A DNA stretch of 64,000 bases, from NCBI GenBank assembly GCA_963790525.1, contig CAWBOV010000004.1:620001-684000 (forward strand). The letters are read 5' to 3'. Source of the DNA: CAWBOV01 sp963790525 (lineage in GTDB: Bacteria; Actinomycetota; Actinomycetes; Mycobacteriales; Jatrophihabitantaceae). Of this stretch, positions 39,760 to 50,114 are shown one piece after another. The position numbers and the translations under genes were made by a program. The notes under the pieces are model-generated. The model was not told where the DNA came from. It worked only from the letters and a program-made list of their open reading frames with translations, and made no database searches. Each line of letters starts with the position of its first letter. The stretch's first letter is position 1.

Positions 39760-42385
39760 GTGACATTGACCGTGGCGGGTGCTGTGCCGGTGCCCGCGGG
39801 GGTCGGCGCAGCCGGTGCCCTGCCGGCCGGGGATGTGATGCGCTCCCTGGGCGTCACAGCCGAGGCCGGCCTGTCCGCCGAATCCGTGCGTCGGCAGCAG
39901 GCTCGGTGGGGGCCGAACGCCGTGTCCTCGCATCGCGCCCGGTTCCTGCCCGTGCTGTGGCACCAGCTCCGTTCACCGCTCCTGGCGCTGCTGCTGGTCG
40001 CGGCACTGGCGTCCTACTTCGTCGGCGAACGCAGCGATGCCGTCATCATCAGCGTGATCGTCGCTCTCTCGGTCGGCCTGGGATTCGTCAACGAGTACCG
40101 GGCCGAGAAGGCTGCCGAATCCCTGCACGATCAGATCCACCACGAAGCGACCGTGGTCCGTGACGGCCATGCCTCCAGCGTCGACGTCGTCGATCTCGTG
40201 CCCGGCGACATCATCCAGCTGCGCCTGGGCGAGATCGTGCCGGCCGACGTCCGGTTGGTCGCCGTGAATTCGCTGGCCTGCGAGGAGTCGGTGCTGACGG
40301 GTGAGTCGATGCCCGTGGACAAGGACGTCGCGGTCACACCCGAGGGGACGCCGCTGGGCGATCTCACGGGCTGCGCGCTGATGGGTACGGTCGTGCACGC
40401 CGGGAGCGCGGTGGGCGTCGTCGTGGCCACGGGCGCGCGTACGGAGTTCGGCAAGATCGCCGCAGGCCTGAGCACCCATCAGCTCGAGACGGAGTTCCAG
40501 GTGGGGCTGCGGCGGTTCTCGATGCTGCTCGTGTACGTCGCGGGCTCACTGACCACGTCGATCTTCGTCCTCAATGTGGCTCTGCATAAGCCGATCATGG
40601 ATGCGCTGCTGTTCTCGCTGGCGATAGCTGTCGGGATCACCCCGCAACTGCTGCCGGCAGTGGTGTCCACGAGCCTCGCCTCCGGATCGCGTCGCATGAG
40701 CCGTCGCAAGGTGCTGGTGAAACGCCTCGTCTGCATCGAGGACCTCGGCAACGTCGACGTCCTGTTCACCGACAAGACAGGCACCCTGACCCTCGGCCGC
40801 ATCGACTACATGCGCGCGGTCCCGGCCGAGGGCACCGACGCCGGCTCGGTACTGCGATCGGGGCTGCTCTGCACGGAGACCTCGAACTACGGCGACCGAG
40901 CGGTGGGCGGCAACCCGCTGGACCAGGCACTGTGGGAATCACCGGCGTCGGCGGCCCACCGTGCCGCACTCGATGAGGTCGAGCGGGTGTCGGTGCTGCC
41001 GTTCGACCACGACCGGCTGATGGTGTCGGTGCTCGTGCGGGACCGGCAGGGTGCGCTGACGTCGTGACCAAGGGCGCGCCCGAGGCAGTGCTGCGACCGC
41101 TGCGTGGGCGTCCCCGACGACGGCACGGGCCGCGCCTGCGCGCCGAGTTCGCCGCCGGCAACCGGGTCGTCGCGGTCGCCACCCGGGCGGCCACCGAGGC
41201 GCGGAGCTCAGCCCGGCCGACGAGCGCGACCTGCACCTCGCCGGATTCCTCGTCTTTCTCGATCCGCCCAAGCCGGACGCCGCCCGGTCGCTGCAGCGAC
41301 TGGCCGGGCTCGGTATCGCGGTCAAGGTCGTCACGGGGGACAACCCGGCGGTCGCGATGAAGGTCTGCCACGATCTCGGGCTGGCGGCACGGTCGCCCTG
41401 ACCGGCGCCGACATCGCGCGCTCGACGATGCAGCGCTCGCGCCGCGATCGCCACGACGACGGTGTTCGCGCGGGTCAGGCCCGAGCACAAGGCGCGGATC
41501 GTCCGCGTGCAGCGCCAGCAGCGGCGGGGCGGTGGCGTTCCTGGGCGACGGCGTCAACGATGCGCTGGCCCTGCATGCGGCCGACGTCGGCATCTCCGTC
41601 GACTCGGCCACCGACGTCGCCAAGGACGCGGCCGACGTGATCCTGCTGGAGAAGGATCTCGACGTGCTGGCCGACGGCGTCGCCGAGGGCCGGCGGATCT
41701 TCGCCAACACGATCAAGTACGTGCTGATGGGGACGTCGAGCAACTTCGGCAACATGTTCTCCGCGGCCGGCGCGTCGCTGTTCCTGTCGTTCCTGCCGAT
41801 GCTGCCCGGCCAGATCCTGCTCAACAACCTGCTCTACGACTCCAGCCAGCTGGCCATCCCCACCGACAACGTCGACGAGGAGCAGCTGCAGCGCCCCTCG
41901 CACTGGGACATCAGGTTCATCCGGCGGTTCATGATGGTCTTCGGGCCGCTGAGCTCGGTGTTCGACTTCCTCACCTTCGGCGTCATGCTCTGGGTGTTCC
42001 ACGCCGCGCCGCCGAGTTCCGCTCCGGGTGGTTCGTGGAGTCCCTGGCGACGCAGACGCTGGTGATCTTCGCGATCCGCACCCGCCGCGTCCCGTTCTTC
42101 CGCAGCCAGCCGAGCCTGCCGCTGACCCTGGCCGCCCTCGGCGTCGTTGCGGTGGGGGCGTTGCTGCCCGCCACCCCGCTCGCGCACACCCTCGGCTTCA
42201 GCCCGTTGCCGGGCGCCTTCTTCCTCGCGCTCAGCGGCATGGTGGTCGCGTATCTCGTGCTGATCGAGTTCGGCAAGCGGCTGTTCTACCGGACCGCGTA
42301 CGCGCCGATCGCGGCACCTGCGCCGCGCGGCACCCGGGCTCGGCACCTGCGCCGTCGCGCCGCGCGGTTCAGCACCGCCGCGTGA
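39760..42385 (+). pseudogene. mgtA: Mg2+-transporting P-type ATPase (MgtA type), many frameshifts
   Basis: MgtA-type P3B ATPases import Mg2+. The first 435 residues are open and hold the cation N-terminal domain, TGES, the membrane segment AVGITPQLLPAVVSTSLASG and the phosphorylation motif FTDKTGTLT. From about 41060 to 42012 there are about nine single-base shifts, but the pieces follow in order: TKGAPEAVL, DLHLAGFLVF, KVVTGDNPAVAMKVCHDLG, ALTGADIA, RPEHKARIVR, FLGDGVNDALALHAADVGIS and the P3-specific NNLLYDSSQLAIPTDNVDEE, ending at TGA 42383. Most shifts are in short G or C runs. Sequence error is more likely than decay. A riboswitch was not seen upstream. Confidence 0.86.
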
Positions 42386-42423
42386 GCCGATGACCGACCC
42401 GACTCCGGCCGCGCGGGGTACAC

Positions 42424-43044
42424 GTGGGTAGCTCCACGATCGGACCGGCCTATCTGGTCGGGCTGTTCGGCGTCGTAGCCTCCGGCGCGGTGCTGCCCAT
42501 GGTCCCGACCGGGGCCGCCGTGAGTGTGGCAGCTGCGCTGGCCGGGCGGGACGATCCGCTGTTGCTCGTGCTGGTGGCAGCAGGTGCTGCAGGTGCCTAC
42601 ACCGCCGACCTCGCCACCTATGCCGTGCTCCGCCTCGCCGGGCACCGGGCGATGACCGGGTCCGGACCGCTCACTCGCTGGCTGCACCGCGCACGCCAGG
42701 GACATGCGATCGACCGGGTCCAGCGCCAGCTCGCCGAGCACGAGCTGCGGACACTGCTCCTGTCGCGGTTGATCCCCGGCGGTCAGCTGCCCGTCCTGCT
42801 GGCGGCCGCGCTGGGCGGCTATCCGTGGCGCCGGTACGCCGTCGCGGACGTCGCCGCTGCCTCGCTGTGGTCGGCGATGTATGCGGCGACCGGCTTGGCG
42901 GGCCGAGCGGTGTTCCCCCGGCGCTGGGAGGGTGCGGCGGCCGGCATCGCCCTGGTGCTGTCGATCAGCGCGGTGGCGTCGCTGATCGCGCGGTCCCGGC
43001 GCCGGAAGGCGTCCGCACGGGCGGACCGGGAAGCGGAGGTGTGA
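42424..43044 (+). CDS. DedA/VTT-family membrane protein
   Basis: This 206-residue protein has about four membrane segments and the DedA/VTT-type core, here ELRTLLLSRLIPGGQLPVLLAAALGGYPWRRY with the conserved Arg and Pro-Gly residues of the re-entrant region. It is shorter than E. coli DedA and has a basic C-terminal tail (ARSRRRKASARADREAEV). The family moves undecaprenyl phosphate or phospholipids across membranes, but the specific role is unknown. GTG 42424 starts 38 bases after mgtA, so cotranscription is possible. Confidence 0.75.
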   Translation: MGSSTIGPAYLVGLFGVVASGAVLPMVPTGAAVSVAAALAGRDDPLLLVLVAAGAAGAYTADLATYAVLRLAGHRAMTGSGPLTRWLHRARQGHAIDRVQRQLAEHELRTLLLSRLIPGGQLPVLLAAALGGYPWRRYAVADVAAASLWSAMYAATGLAGRAVFPRRWEGAAAGIALVLSISAVASLIARSRRRKASARADREAEV

Positions 43045-43092
43045 TCGGCCCGCTGGGCACGAACCGGACGCTCGACTCAGTATGGTGAATCG

Positions 43093-43626
43093 GTGGCTGG
43101 GCTGGTGCTGATCAACGGCGCACCCGGCTCCGGGAAGTCGACGTTGTCGGACCTACTTGCTCAGGACGTGGCGATGACGCTGTCGCTCAACGTCGACGTG
43201 GTGAAACACGCTCTGGGGCGCTGGACAGAGGAGCCTCTCGAGGCCGGCATGCAGGCACGGCGTCTCGCCCTCGCCGTTGCGCGCGAGCACCTTCTGACCG
43301 GTCACGGCGTGGTGATCGGTCAGTATCTGGCGCGGACCGAGTTCATCGAGCAGCTCGAGCAGCTCGCTGCACGCGTCGGTGTGCCGTTCGTCGAGATCGT
43401 GCTGGAGCTCGACGCCGCGACACTGGCCGACAGATTGGCCGCGCGCGCCGCGGCTCCGGACCGCATCGAGCACTCGCAGACCGACCGATCGGTGGGGCCG
43501 GAGGACGCGGAGCACCTCGTCGAGTCGATCCGTGCTCTTCGGACCGCTCGACCCCGAGCCGTCTGGATCGATGCGCGCGGTCCGCTGTCCTCGACGCTCA
43601 CGAGCGTCCGCGCAGCCCTCGGGTGA
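43093..43626 (+). CDS. Small P-loop kinase
   Basis: This 177-residue protein has a Walker A motif in LVLINGAPGSGKSTLSDLLA (about 4-23), a possible Walker B region, and the lid-like basic segment LADRLAARAAAPDRIEHSQTD. The fold resembles AAA-type small kinases such as gluconate or shikimate kinase relatives, but no substrate motif is diagnostic. GTG 43093 is used. It is followed after about 80 bases by a hairpin that separates it from the convergent tRNA-Lys gene. Another such kinase lies at 7785-8294. Confidence 0.7.
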   Translation: MAGLVLINGAPGSGKSTLSDLLAQDVAMTLSLNVDVVKHALGRWTEEPLEAGMQARRLALAVAREHLLTGHGVVIGQYLARTEFIEQLEQLAARVGVPFVEIVLELDAATLADRLAARAAAPDRIEHSQTDRSVGPEDAEHLVESIRALRTARPRAVWIDARGPLSSTLTSVRAALG

Positions 43627-43705
43627 ACCTGCTCGCGTGCTCAGGCATGACAGTTCACGACGCTGAGCGCCCGTCGCGGGATCTCCGGGCAGCGAGACAG
43701 CAGAA

Positions 43706-43736
43706 CGCCCCCAGCCGGATGGACCGGTTGAGGGCG
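43706..43736. terminator. Hairpin between the kinase and tRNA-Lys genes
   Basis: The arms CGCCCCCAGCCGG and CCGGTTGAGGGCG pair over 13 bp with one C-A mismatch and one G-U pair around ATGGA. It lies between convergent genes. Confidence 0.6.
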
Positions 43737-43748
43737 ATTCCGAGACTG

Positions 43749-43821
<73 letters not shown>

Positions 43822-43965
43822 ATCGATGCGCATTGCGCACCGGGAGAGAACGCTATCACGCTCGGCGGGAGCGGCCGAACCGGCCGGCGCGGGCGAGCCG
43901 GGGCAACCGGCAGCCCGTCCGCGCGCATTCGCCCGGGCGGTCCCGGCTACGCAACAATCCTGGGC

Positions 43966-45237
43966 ATGGAGGTTCCGGACCCGCGCGCGCCTCTTGTCGA
44001 CGTCCCGGATCGAGCCGATCAGGGGGCGGTCCGGCGCAACAATCTCGAGCTGGTGCTGCGGCATCTCGCGGCGCGTCGGGACTCGCGGGCGGGTATCGCT
44101 GCCAGTGCCGGCCTCACCCGGGCGACTGTGTCCCGGCTCGTCGCGGATCTGGCCGAGCTCGGGCTGGTGCGCGAGGACGGTCAGCTGGTCACCGGCCAGA
44201 ACGGCCGCCCGGGGACCGCGCTGGTCCTGGACGGCCGGCACGTCCTCGGCGTGGGCGTGGAGATCAACGTCGACTACCTCGCGGTCCTGGTCTGCGATCT
44301 CGCGGGGACGACCCTGCACGAGTACCGCGAGGCCTTCGACGCCCGCGCGGCGGGTCCGGGGCCGACGTTCGAGCGCCTCGCGCGACTGTGTGCCGACGCG
44401 CTCGTACCGGCGGCGGAGCTCGACCGGGCGCCGATCGTCGCCGGCGTCACGCTCGCCGTTGCCGGCGTCGTGGACGCCGTCACCGGCACGCTGCACGAGG
44501 CGCCGAACCTGGGCTGGCACTCGGTGGGCGTCGTCGACCTGCTCACCCGCGCCCTCCCGCTTCCGGGTGCGGTGATGCGGGCGGGCAATGAGGCCAACCT
44601 GGCGGCAGCGGCGGAGTACCGCTTCGGCGCTCACGCGGGCACCGCGGACATGATCTACGTCACCGGTGAGATCGGCGTCGGCGGCGGAATCATCGTGGGC
44701 GGGCGGCCCCTTCTGGGTCGACGGGGTTTCGGCGGCGAGGTCGGCCACATGACCCTCGATCCCCGCGGCCCGGAGTGCGGCTGCGGACGGCGCGGCTGCT
44801 GGGAGGCCTATGTCGGGCTGGGTGCACTGCTGCGCACCGCGGGACTGGTCCTGCCCGCGGGTAAAGCCTCCCTGGAGGCGACCATGTCCGTCCTGGTTGC
44901 CTCGGCTCAGCGGGGTGACCCGTCGACGCTGGCGGCGCTGGTCGACGTCGGGCGGTGGGTGGGCGTCGGCGCGGCCAACCTGGCCAACATCGTCAACCCG
45001 CAGGCGGTGATCATCGGCGGGTACTTCGCCCAAGTGGCGGAGTGGCTGCTGCCGGCCGCGTCCGAGACGTTCGCCGCGCACGTACTCGGGCCGCGCGAGC
45101 AGGTCGGCGAGCTGGTGGTGTCGTCGCTGGGCTTCAGCGCCGCCGCGCGCGGAGCGGCGATGACCGCGCTGAACGACGTGTTCCTCGATCCGCTGGTCCA
45201 CGGCCGCCCGAGCGGGAGAACCCGGACCCGGACCTGA
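43966..45237 (+). CDS. ROK-family transcriptional regulator (NagC/XylR type)
   Basis: This 423-residue protein has an N-terminal winged helix (about 20-75, VRRNNLELVLRHLAARRDSRAGIAASAGLTRATVSRLVADL) and a ROK sugar-kinase-like domain with the nucleotide/sugar region EIGVGGGIIVGGRPLLGRRGFGGEVGHM and the zinc motif ECGCGRRGCWEAYV. Such proteins sense a sugar or sugar phosphate and repress transport or catabolic genes. No target genes lie adjacent, since both flanks are tRNA genes, so the ligand is unknown. A hairpin terminator lies just after the stop. Confidence 0.88.
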   Translation: MEVPDPRAPLVDVPDRADQGAVRRNNLELVLRHLAARRDSRAGIAASAGLTRATVSRLVADLAELGLVREDGQLVTGQNGRPGTALVLDGRHVLGVGVEINVDYLAVLVCDLAGTTLHEYREAFDARAAGPGPTFERLARLCADALVPAAELDRAPIVAGVTLAVAGVVDAVTGTLHEAPNLGWHSVGVVDLLTRALPLPGAVMRAGNEANLAAAAEYRFGAHAGTADMIYVTGEIGVGGGIIVGGRPLLGRRGFGGEVGHMTLDPRGPECGCGRRGCWEAYVGLGALLRTAGLVLPAGKASLEATMSVLVASAQRGDPSTLAALVDVGRWVGVGAANLANIVNPQAVIIGGYFAQVAEWLLPAASETFAAHVLGPREQVGELVVSSLGFSAAARGAAMTALNDVFLDPLVHGRPSGRTRTRT

Positions 45238-45239
45238 CT

Positions 45240-45271
45240 GTGGCCCCCGGGGGACGATCCCCGAGGGCCAC
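45240..45271. terminator. Hairpin between the ROK and tRNA-His genes
   Basis: The arms GTGGCCCCCGGGG and CCCCGAGGGCCAC pair over 13 bp with one mismatch around GACGAT, starting 3 bases after the ROK stop. It lies between convergent genes and probably serves both. Confidence 0.75.
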
Positions 45272-45277
45272 CCTGTC

Positions 45278-45354
45278 TGGGGTGAGTGACGGGACTTGAA
45301 CCCGCGACACCCGGGATCACAACCCGGTGCTCTACCAGCTGAGCTACACCCACC
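45278..45354 (-). tRNA. tRNA-His (GUG)
   Basis: The minus strand folds with acceptor GTGGGTG/CACTCAC plus the G(-1):C73 pair that identifies histidine tRNA. The anticodon stem CCGGG/CCCGG holds TTGTGAT (anticodon GUG), and the T loop is TTCAAGT. An encoded CCA follows at 45278-45280. Confidence 0.95.
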
Positions 45355-45436
45355 ATGTCGTCGGCCGAGGCCGCCGAGCCGCATCAGTCTAGCGGCACCT
45401 CAGGCGGAAACGGCACCGGGTTGAGCGCCCTGCCGG

Positions 45437-46072
45437 TCAGGCCGGGTCCTCGCCACGCGCTTCGGCGACCATGTCCGCGGTGACGGCCTGTACCTCTGCG
45501 GTCGTCGGTCCCGGCGCGGGGACGAACAGGGTGCGCCGGTAGTACTCCAGCTCCTGGATGCTCTCGATGATGTCGGCCAGGGCGCGGTGCGCGAGCCCCT
45601 TCGGCGGCTGTCCGTAGTAGATGCGCGGGTACCAGCGGCGGGCGAGTTCCTTGATCGAGGAGACGTCGATCATCCGGTAGTGCAGGTGCTCGTCCAGCAG
45701 CGGCATGTCGCGATTCAGGAAGCCGCGGTCGGTGGCGATGGAGTTCCCGCACAGCGGAGCCGTCTTGGCGTCGGGGACGTGCGCCCGGATGTAGGCCAGC
45801 ACCTGCTCCTCCGCCTCGGCCAGGGTGGTCCTCGACGCCCGGACCTCCTCGGTCAGCCCGGAGGACGCGTGCATCTCCCGCACGACGGGGACCATGGCGT
45901 CCAGCAGGTCGTCCGGGGCGTTGATGATCACGTCGAGGCCGTCGTCCAGCGGCGTCAGCTCGGCGTCGGTCACGACCACGGCGACCTCGATCAGGGCATC
46001 CCGGACGAGGTCGAGTCCGGTCATCTCGCAGTCGATCCAGACGAGGCGGTCAGCAGAGGCGCGATCGGTCAC
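45437..46072 (-). CDS. orn: Oligoribonuclease
   Basis: Orn degrades 2-5-nucleotide RNAs, including pGpG from c-di-GMP breakdown, and is essential in many bacteria. The 211-residue DEDDh exonuclease has LVWIDCEMTGLDLVRDALIE (first Asp and Glu), the ATDRGFLNRDMPLLDEHLHYRMID block with the middle Asp, and LAHRALADIIESI with the final His and Asp. GTG 46072 was chosen from the family's usual N-terminus; an upstream ATG would add a non-homologous extension. It is convergent with tRNA-His across about 80 bases. Two diguanylate-cyclase-type genes nearby make a c-di-GMP role plausible. Confidence 0.95.
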   Translation of the reverse strand: MTDRASADRLVWIDCEMTGLDLVRDALIEVAVVVTDAELTPLDDGLDVIINAPDDLLDAMVPVVREMHASSGLTEEVRASRTTLAEAEEQVLAYIRAHVPDAKTAPLCGNSIATDRGFLNRDMPLLDEHLHYRMIDVSSIKELARRWYPRIYYGQPPKGLAHRALADIIESIQELEYYRRTLFVPAPGPTTAEVQAVTADMVAEARGEDPA

Positions 46073-46172
46073 AGTGAGGCAGCGTACGCGGAAGCAGTTT
46101 GCGCCCGGAAACGTCTGCCGCCACCATCTCCGCAAGATTGACACATCGCCCCGCACGGTCGACGGTGGACGC

Positions 46173-46478
46173 ATGCGGGACCTGATCGGTGCGGAGGCCG
46201 TCGCCGCCGGCCTGGCGTCACTCGAGCCGGGCTGGAGCGGCACGTCCGAACGGCTGCGGCGCGAGCTGGAGTTCGCCGACTTCCTCACCGCGGTGCGCTT
46301 CATCGACCTGATCGCCCCACGGTGCGAGGAGCTGGATCATCACCCGGACCTGACGCTGAGCTGGAGAAGGGTCGGGATCACCCTCACCACGCACAGCGCC
46401 GGGGGAGTGACCGAGCTGGACCTGCGCCTCGCGGCCGAGATCGATCGCGTGGCCGCCACCCTGGACCGGGTGGGTTAG
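46173..46478 (+). CDS. 4a-hydroxytetrahydrobiopterin dehydratase (PCD/DCoH)
   Basis: This 101-residue protein has the pterin-4a-carbinolamine dehydratase core, EFADFLTAVRFIDLIAPRCEELDHHPDLTLSWRRVGITLTTHSAGGVT. The paired His in ELDHHPDL and the later THSAGGVT match the [EKLH]x3H[HYF] pattern of active members. It would recycle the pterin of an aromatic amino acid hydroxylase, but no such hydroxylase lies in the window. ATG 46173 is well placed. It converges with the PAS-GGDEF gene, 14 bases apart. Confidence 0.88.
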   Translation: MRDLIGAEAVAAGLASLEPGWSGTSERLRRELEFADFLTAVRFIDLIAPRCEELDHHPDLTLSWRRVGITLTTHSAGGVTELDLRLAAEIDRVAATLDRVG

Positions 46479-46492
46479 CACCCGGGAGAACG

Positions 46493-47857
46493 TCAGCCCG
46501 CGGCACCGAGGGTGATCGCGTTCCGTCCGGCCGCCTTGGCCTCGTACAGGGCGGCGTCGGCGCGGTTCATCAACCGTTGCACCGTCTCGGCCTCGTCCCA
46601 CACGGCATAGCCGATGCTGCAGGTCTCGTCGTCGGGGACGGCGTCCTTCACCAGGCCGAGCACGAGGGCGGCCTGCTCGTCGGAGCACTGCGGCAGCGCG
46701 AACGCGAACTCCTCGCCGCCCCAGCGGGCGATGACGTCCGACGACCGCAGCACCGACCGGCACTGCGCCGCGAACATGCGGAGCAGCTCGTCACCCTGGT
46801 GGTGCCCGCGCAGGTCGTTGTAGGCCTTGAAATGGTCCAGGTCGGCGACCGCCACCGTCAACGGGGTCCCGTCGGCCCGCGCCCGCTCGAGCAACTGGTC
46901 CAGCCGGGAATGCCAGCCCCTCCGGTTGAGCAGCCCGGTCAGCGGATCGGTGCGGGCCAGGCTCTCCAGATGCGTGATGAGCGACGCCTGCTCCAGCGCC
47001 ACGGCCGCCTCCGCCGAGAGCAGGGACACCGCGCGAGCCGATCGGGCGTCGGCCGCGGCGCGGACGCCGTCCCAGACCACGAGCAGCACCCCGACGGTGG
47101 CCCCGCGGGAGACCACCGGCTGCCACAGCGTGGACCCGTCCGCCAGGTCGCCCAGGCGCCCCTGCCAGCCGAACGCCTCCAGGTCGGTGCCGTCCAGGAA
47201 CAGCGGCTCGCCGCTCTCGAACACGCGCACCGCCGCCGATTCGGGCCGGAAGGGCACACGCGTCCCGAGGTGGTCGGCGACCGTGGCAGAGGTCACGACG
47301 AGGGCGCCGTCGGCGGGTTCGAACAGGCAGGCGTGCCGGGCACCGCTGAGTTCCTGGCAGCCGTGCACGATGGCACTGCGGGCGTCCTCGCCGCGCTGGA
47401 TCCGGTGCACCACGTCGACCACCGCGGCCAGGCTGGCCTCGGACTCGCGCAGGGACTCCTCACCCTTCTTGCGGTCGGTGACATCCTGCACGTGCGCGAT
47501 CGTCCAGGGCTGCCCCTGCGGCCCGTCGGTCATCGTCACGGTGAGCCACGCCCAGCGGATCTCGCCGTCGGGGCGCACGTAGCGCTTCTCCAGGCGCACC
47601 ACGCCGTCCTCGGCCGCGCGCAGCAGCTTCTCGGCGTCGCGGTTCGTCGCGAGGTCCTCCGGATGGGTGAACTCCGCGCTGCTCCGCCCCAGCAGCTCGC
47701 GCTCCTCCCGCCCGAAGAGGACGCAGAGCGCACGGTTGGCGGCCAGGAAATGGCCGTGCTCGTCGGAGAGTCCGATGCCGACCGGCGACCCTGCGAACAG
47801 GGCGCGGAAGGGCAGCTCGGCATTGTCCGAACCCGGTTGCACAGACGGCAGCGACAC
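46493..47857 (-). CDS. PAS-GAF-GGDEF diguanylate cyclase
   Basis: This 454-residue protein has a PAS domain with PAC motif (about 15-130, ALFAGSPVGIGLSDEHGHFLAANRAL and YVRPDGEIRWAWLTVTMTD), a GAF-like region (about 150-285) and a GGDEF domain (about 285-450). The active-site motif is WGGEEF, preceded five residues earlier by RSSD, an inhibitory I-site of the RxxD form, so an active, product-inhibited cyclase is likely. There is no EAL domain and no membrane helix, so it is soluble. GTG 47857 is used. It is convergent with the pterin dehydratase. Confidence 0.88.
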   Translation of the reverse strand: MSLPSVQPGSDNAELPFRALFAGSPVGIGLSDEHGHFLAANRALCVLFGREERELLGRSSAEFTHPEDLATNRDAEKLLRAAEDGVVRLEKRYVRPDGEIRWAWLTVTMTDGPQGQPWTIAHVQDVTDRKKGEESLRESEASLAAVVDVVHRIQRGEDARSAIVHGCQELSGARHACLFEPADGALVVTSATVADHLGTRVPFRPESAAVRVFESGEPLFLDGTDLEAFGWQGRLGDLADGSTLWQPVVSRGATVGVLLVVWDGVRAAADARSARAVSLLSAEAAVALEQASLITHLESLARTDPLTGLLNRRGWHSRLDQLLERARADGTPLTVAVADLDHFKAYNDLRGHHQGDELLRMFAAQCRSVLRSSDVIARWGGEEFAFALPQCSDEQAALVLGLVKDAVPDDETCSIGYAVWDEAETVQRLMNRADAALYEAKAAGRNAITLGAAG

Positions 47858-47919
47858 GACACCCCCGGCTAGACGCGAAGTGTCTCCTACGTTACCGCCG
47901 GCACCTGTCCGCTACCGGA

Positions 47920-49964
47920 TCAGACCTCCACCAGGCCGCGCCGGCGCAGGAGGGGCTCGATGTCGGCCTCCCGGCCCCGCACGGCGCGAAACGCCTCGAG
48001 GGAGTCGACCGACCCCCCGACCGACAGCAGCTTGGTGCGGAACGTGTCGCCGTTGGCCCGCGTCATGCCGCCGTTCTCCCGGAACCACTCGACGGTGTCG
48101 GCGTCCAGGACCTCGGCCCAGATGTAGGAGTAGTACCCGGCCGAGTACCCGCCGGCGAAGATGTGCTGGAAGTAGCTCGTGCGGTACCGCGGGGGGATCA
48201 GCTCGAGGGAGAGCCCGGCCCGGGTCAGCGCCGCTGCCTCGAACTCCTCCGGGTCGTCCACCCGGTCCCCGGCGCCGAGGCGGTGCCACGCCTGGTCCAG
48301 CAGCGTCGCCGCCAGGTACTCGGTGGTGGCGAAGCCCTCGCCCCACGTCGCGGCGGCCGTGATGGCGTCCACGGTCGCCTGGGGCAGCGCCGCGCCGGTG
48401 TCGACGTGGTGGGCGTAGTTGCCCAGGACCGCGGGCCAGAGCGCCCACATCTCGTTCACCTGGCTCGGGAACTCGACGAAGTCCCGCGGGACGCTGGTGC
48501 CGGACAGGCGGGGGTAGGTCACGTCGGAGAACAACCCGTGCAGGGCGTGGCCGAACTCGTGGAAGAGCGTGGTCAGCTCGTCCAGGGTCAGCAGCGCGGG
48601 ACTGCCCGCCGCCGGCTTGGTGATGTTCAGGTTGTTCACCACGACCGGACGGGTGTCGAGCAGGCGGGACTGGTTGACGAAGGAGTTCATCCAGGCGCCT
48701 CCGCGCTTGCCCTCACGGGCGAAGAAGTCGCCGAGGTAGAGCCCGAGCGCTGTGCCACCCGCGTCGCGCACCTCCCACACGCGCACGTCCGGGTGATAGC
48801 CCGCGCAGATCCTCTCGCAGCGTGAAGGAGATGCCGTAGACCTGCCCTGCGGCGTAGAAGACACCGTCGCGCAGCACCCGCTCCAGCTCGAAGTACGGGC
48901 GCAGCCCCGCGGTGTCGATGGCGTAGCGCTCGGCACGCACCTGCTCGGAGTAGTAGGCCCAGTCCCACGCCGCCAGTTCGACGCCGTCGCGGGCGGCGAA
49001 CTCCGCCAGGACCGCCGCCTCCCGCCGGGCATTGGCGACGGCGGGTGGCACCAGGCGGCCCAGCACGGCGTCGACGTTCGCGCTGGTCCCGGCGGTCTGG
49101 TCGGCCACGACGAGGTCCGCGTGGGTCGCGAAACCGAGCAGATCGGCGCGCTCGGCCCGCAGCTGCGCTATACGGGCGGCGATGGGGCCGTTCGTCCCAC
49201 TCACCCGTCGTCGCCCTCGTGACGGACGCCTCGTACAACCGCTGCCGCAGCTCCCGGTTGCGGAGCACCGACAGCATGGGTTGCCCGCTCGGCAGGATCA
49301 ACGGGATCAGGTAACGGGAGTCGTGCCCGCGCGCCGTCGCTTCCGCGGCCGCGCCGGCCACCGCGTCGGGGCTCAGCCCGTCCAGCTCGGCGGGGTCCTC
49401 GACGACGACCGCGGCGGCTTCCATGGCCGCCAGCAGGTTCTGGTTGAACCGGGTGGACAGCGTGGAGATCTGCTGATTGAGCTCACGCAGTCGCGCGTGT
49501 CCGCCCGCGTCCAGCCGGGCGCCCGCGAGGACGAAGTCGGTGTGCAGCCGCTCGACGAGGGTGACCGACTCCGCGTCCAGGCCGGCGTCGTGCCGGGAGG
49601 CGAACACCGCGTCGAGCCTGGCGAACAGCGCCGGGTCCAGATGGATCGCGTCGCTGTGCGCCGCCATCCGCGGCGAGTAGGTCGTCTCGAGCTCGCGCAG
49701 TTCGGGCGTCGCCGCGGAGGAGACGAGGTTGAAGAAGAGGTTCGCAGCCCTGGTGAGCAGCGCCCCGGACCGCTCCAGGGCGACCACGGTGTTGGCGAAG
49801 GTCGGCGGTGCCGGGTCGGCGACGATGGCCGCGATCTCCTGCAACTGCTCGGCCATGCCGGCATCGAGCGCCGGCGCGTAGTGCGCCGTCTCCACGTCTG
49901 CGAACGGCGGCAGTTCGAACGGCAGCGACGATGGTTCGAACAGCGGATTCACAGCGGACGTCAC
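47920..49964 (-). pseudogene. dcp: M3-family metallopeptidase (peptidyl-dipeptidase Dcp type), two frameshifts
   Basis: M3 peptidases are thimet-like zinc metallopeptidases that trim oligopeptides in the cytosol. The N-terminal part reads MTSAVNPLFEPSSLPFELPPFADVETAHYAPAL and continues to about residue 252. The frame then shifts near 49205, and again near 48810, where one extra G in GCGCGGGCTATC explains the change. The rest includes TLFHEFGHALHGLFSDV, the HExxH-type zinc motif with the later Glu, and runs to the end, about 680 residues in all as expected for Dcp. Only two indels are needed, so sequence error is probable. Confidence 0.85.
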
Positions 49965-50114
49965 ATCCGGTCCTCTCGTACGGGCGGGACTCGTGGGGGA
50001 GCAAGTTGATCACATCGCACCGGCGACGCGCACCGCGACCCGGCGCTCTCGACGGCGCGCCACGGTCGGCGCCGACGATCGCAACCGACTACGGTACGTA
50101 ATGCACCGCGGGGG

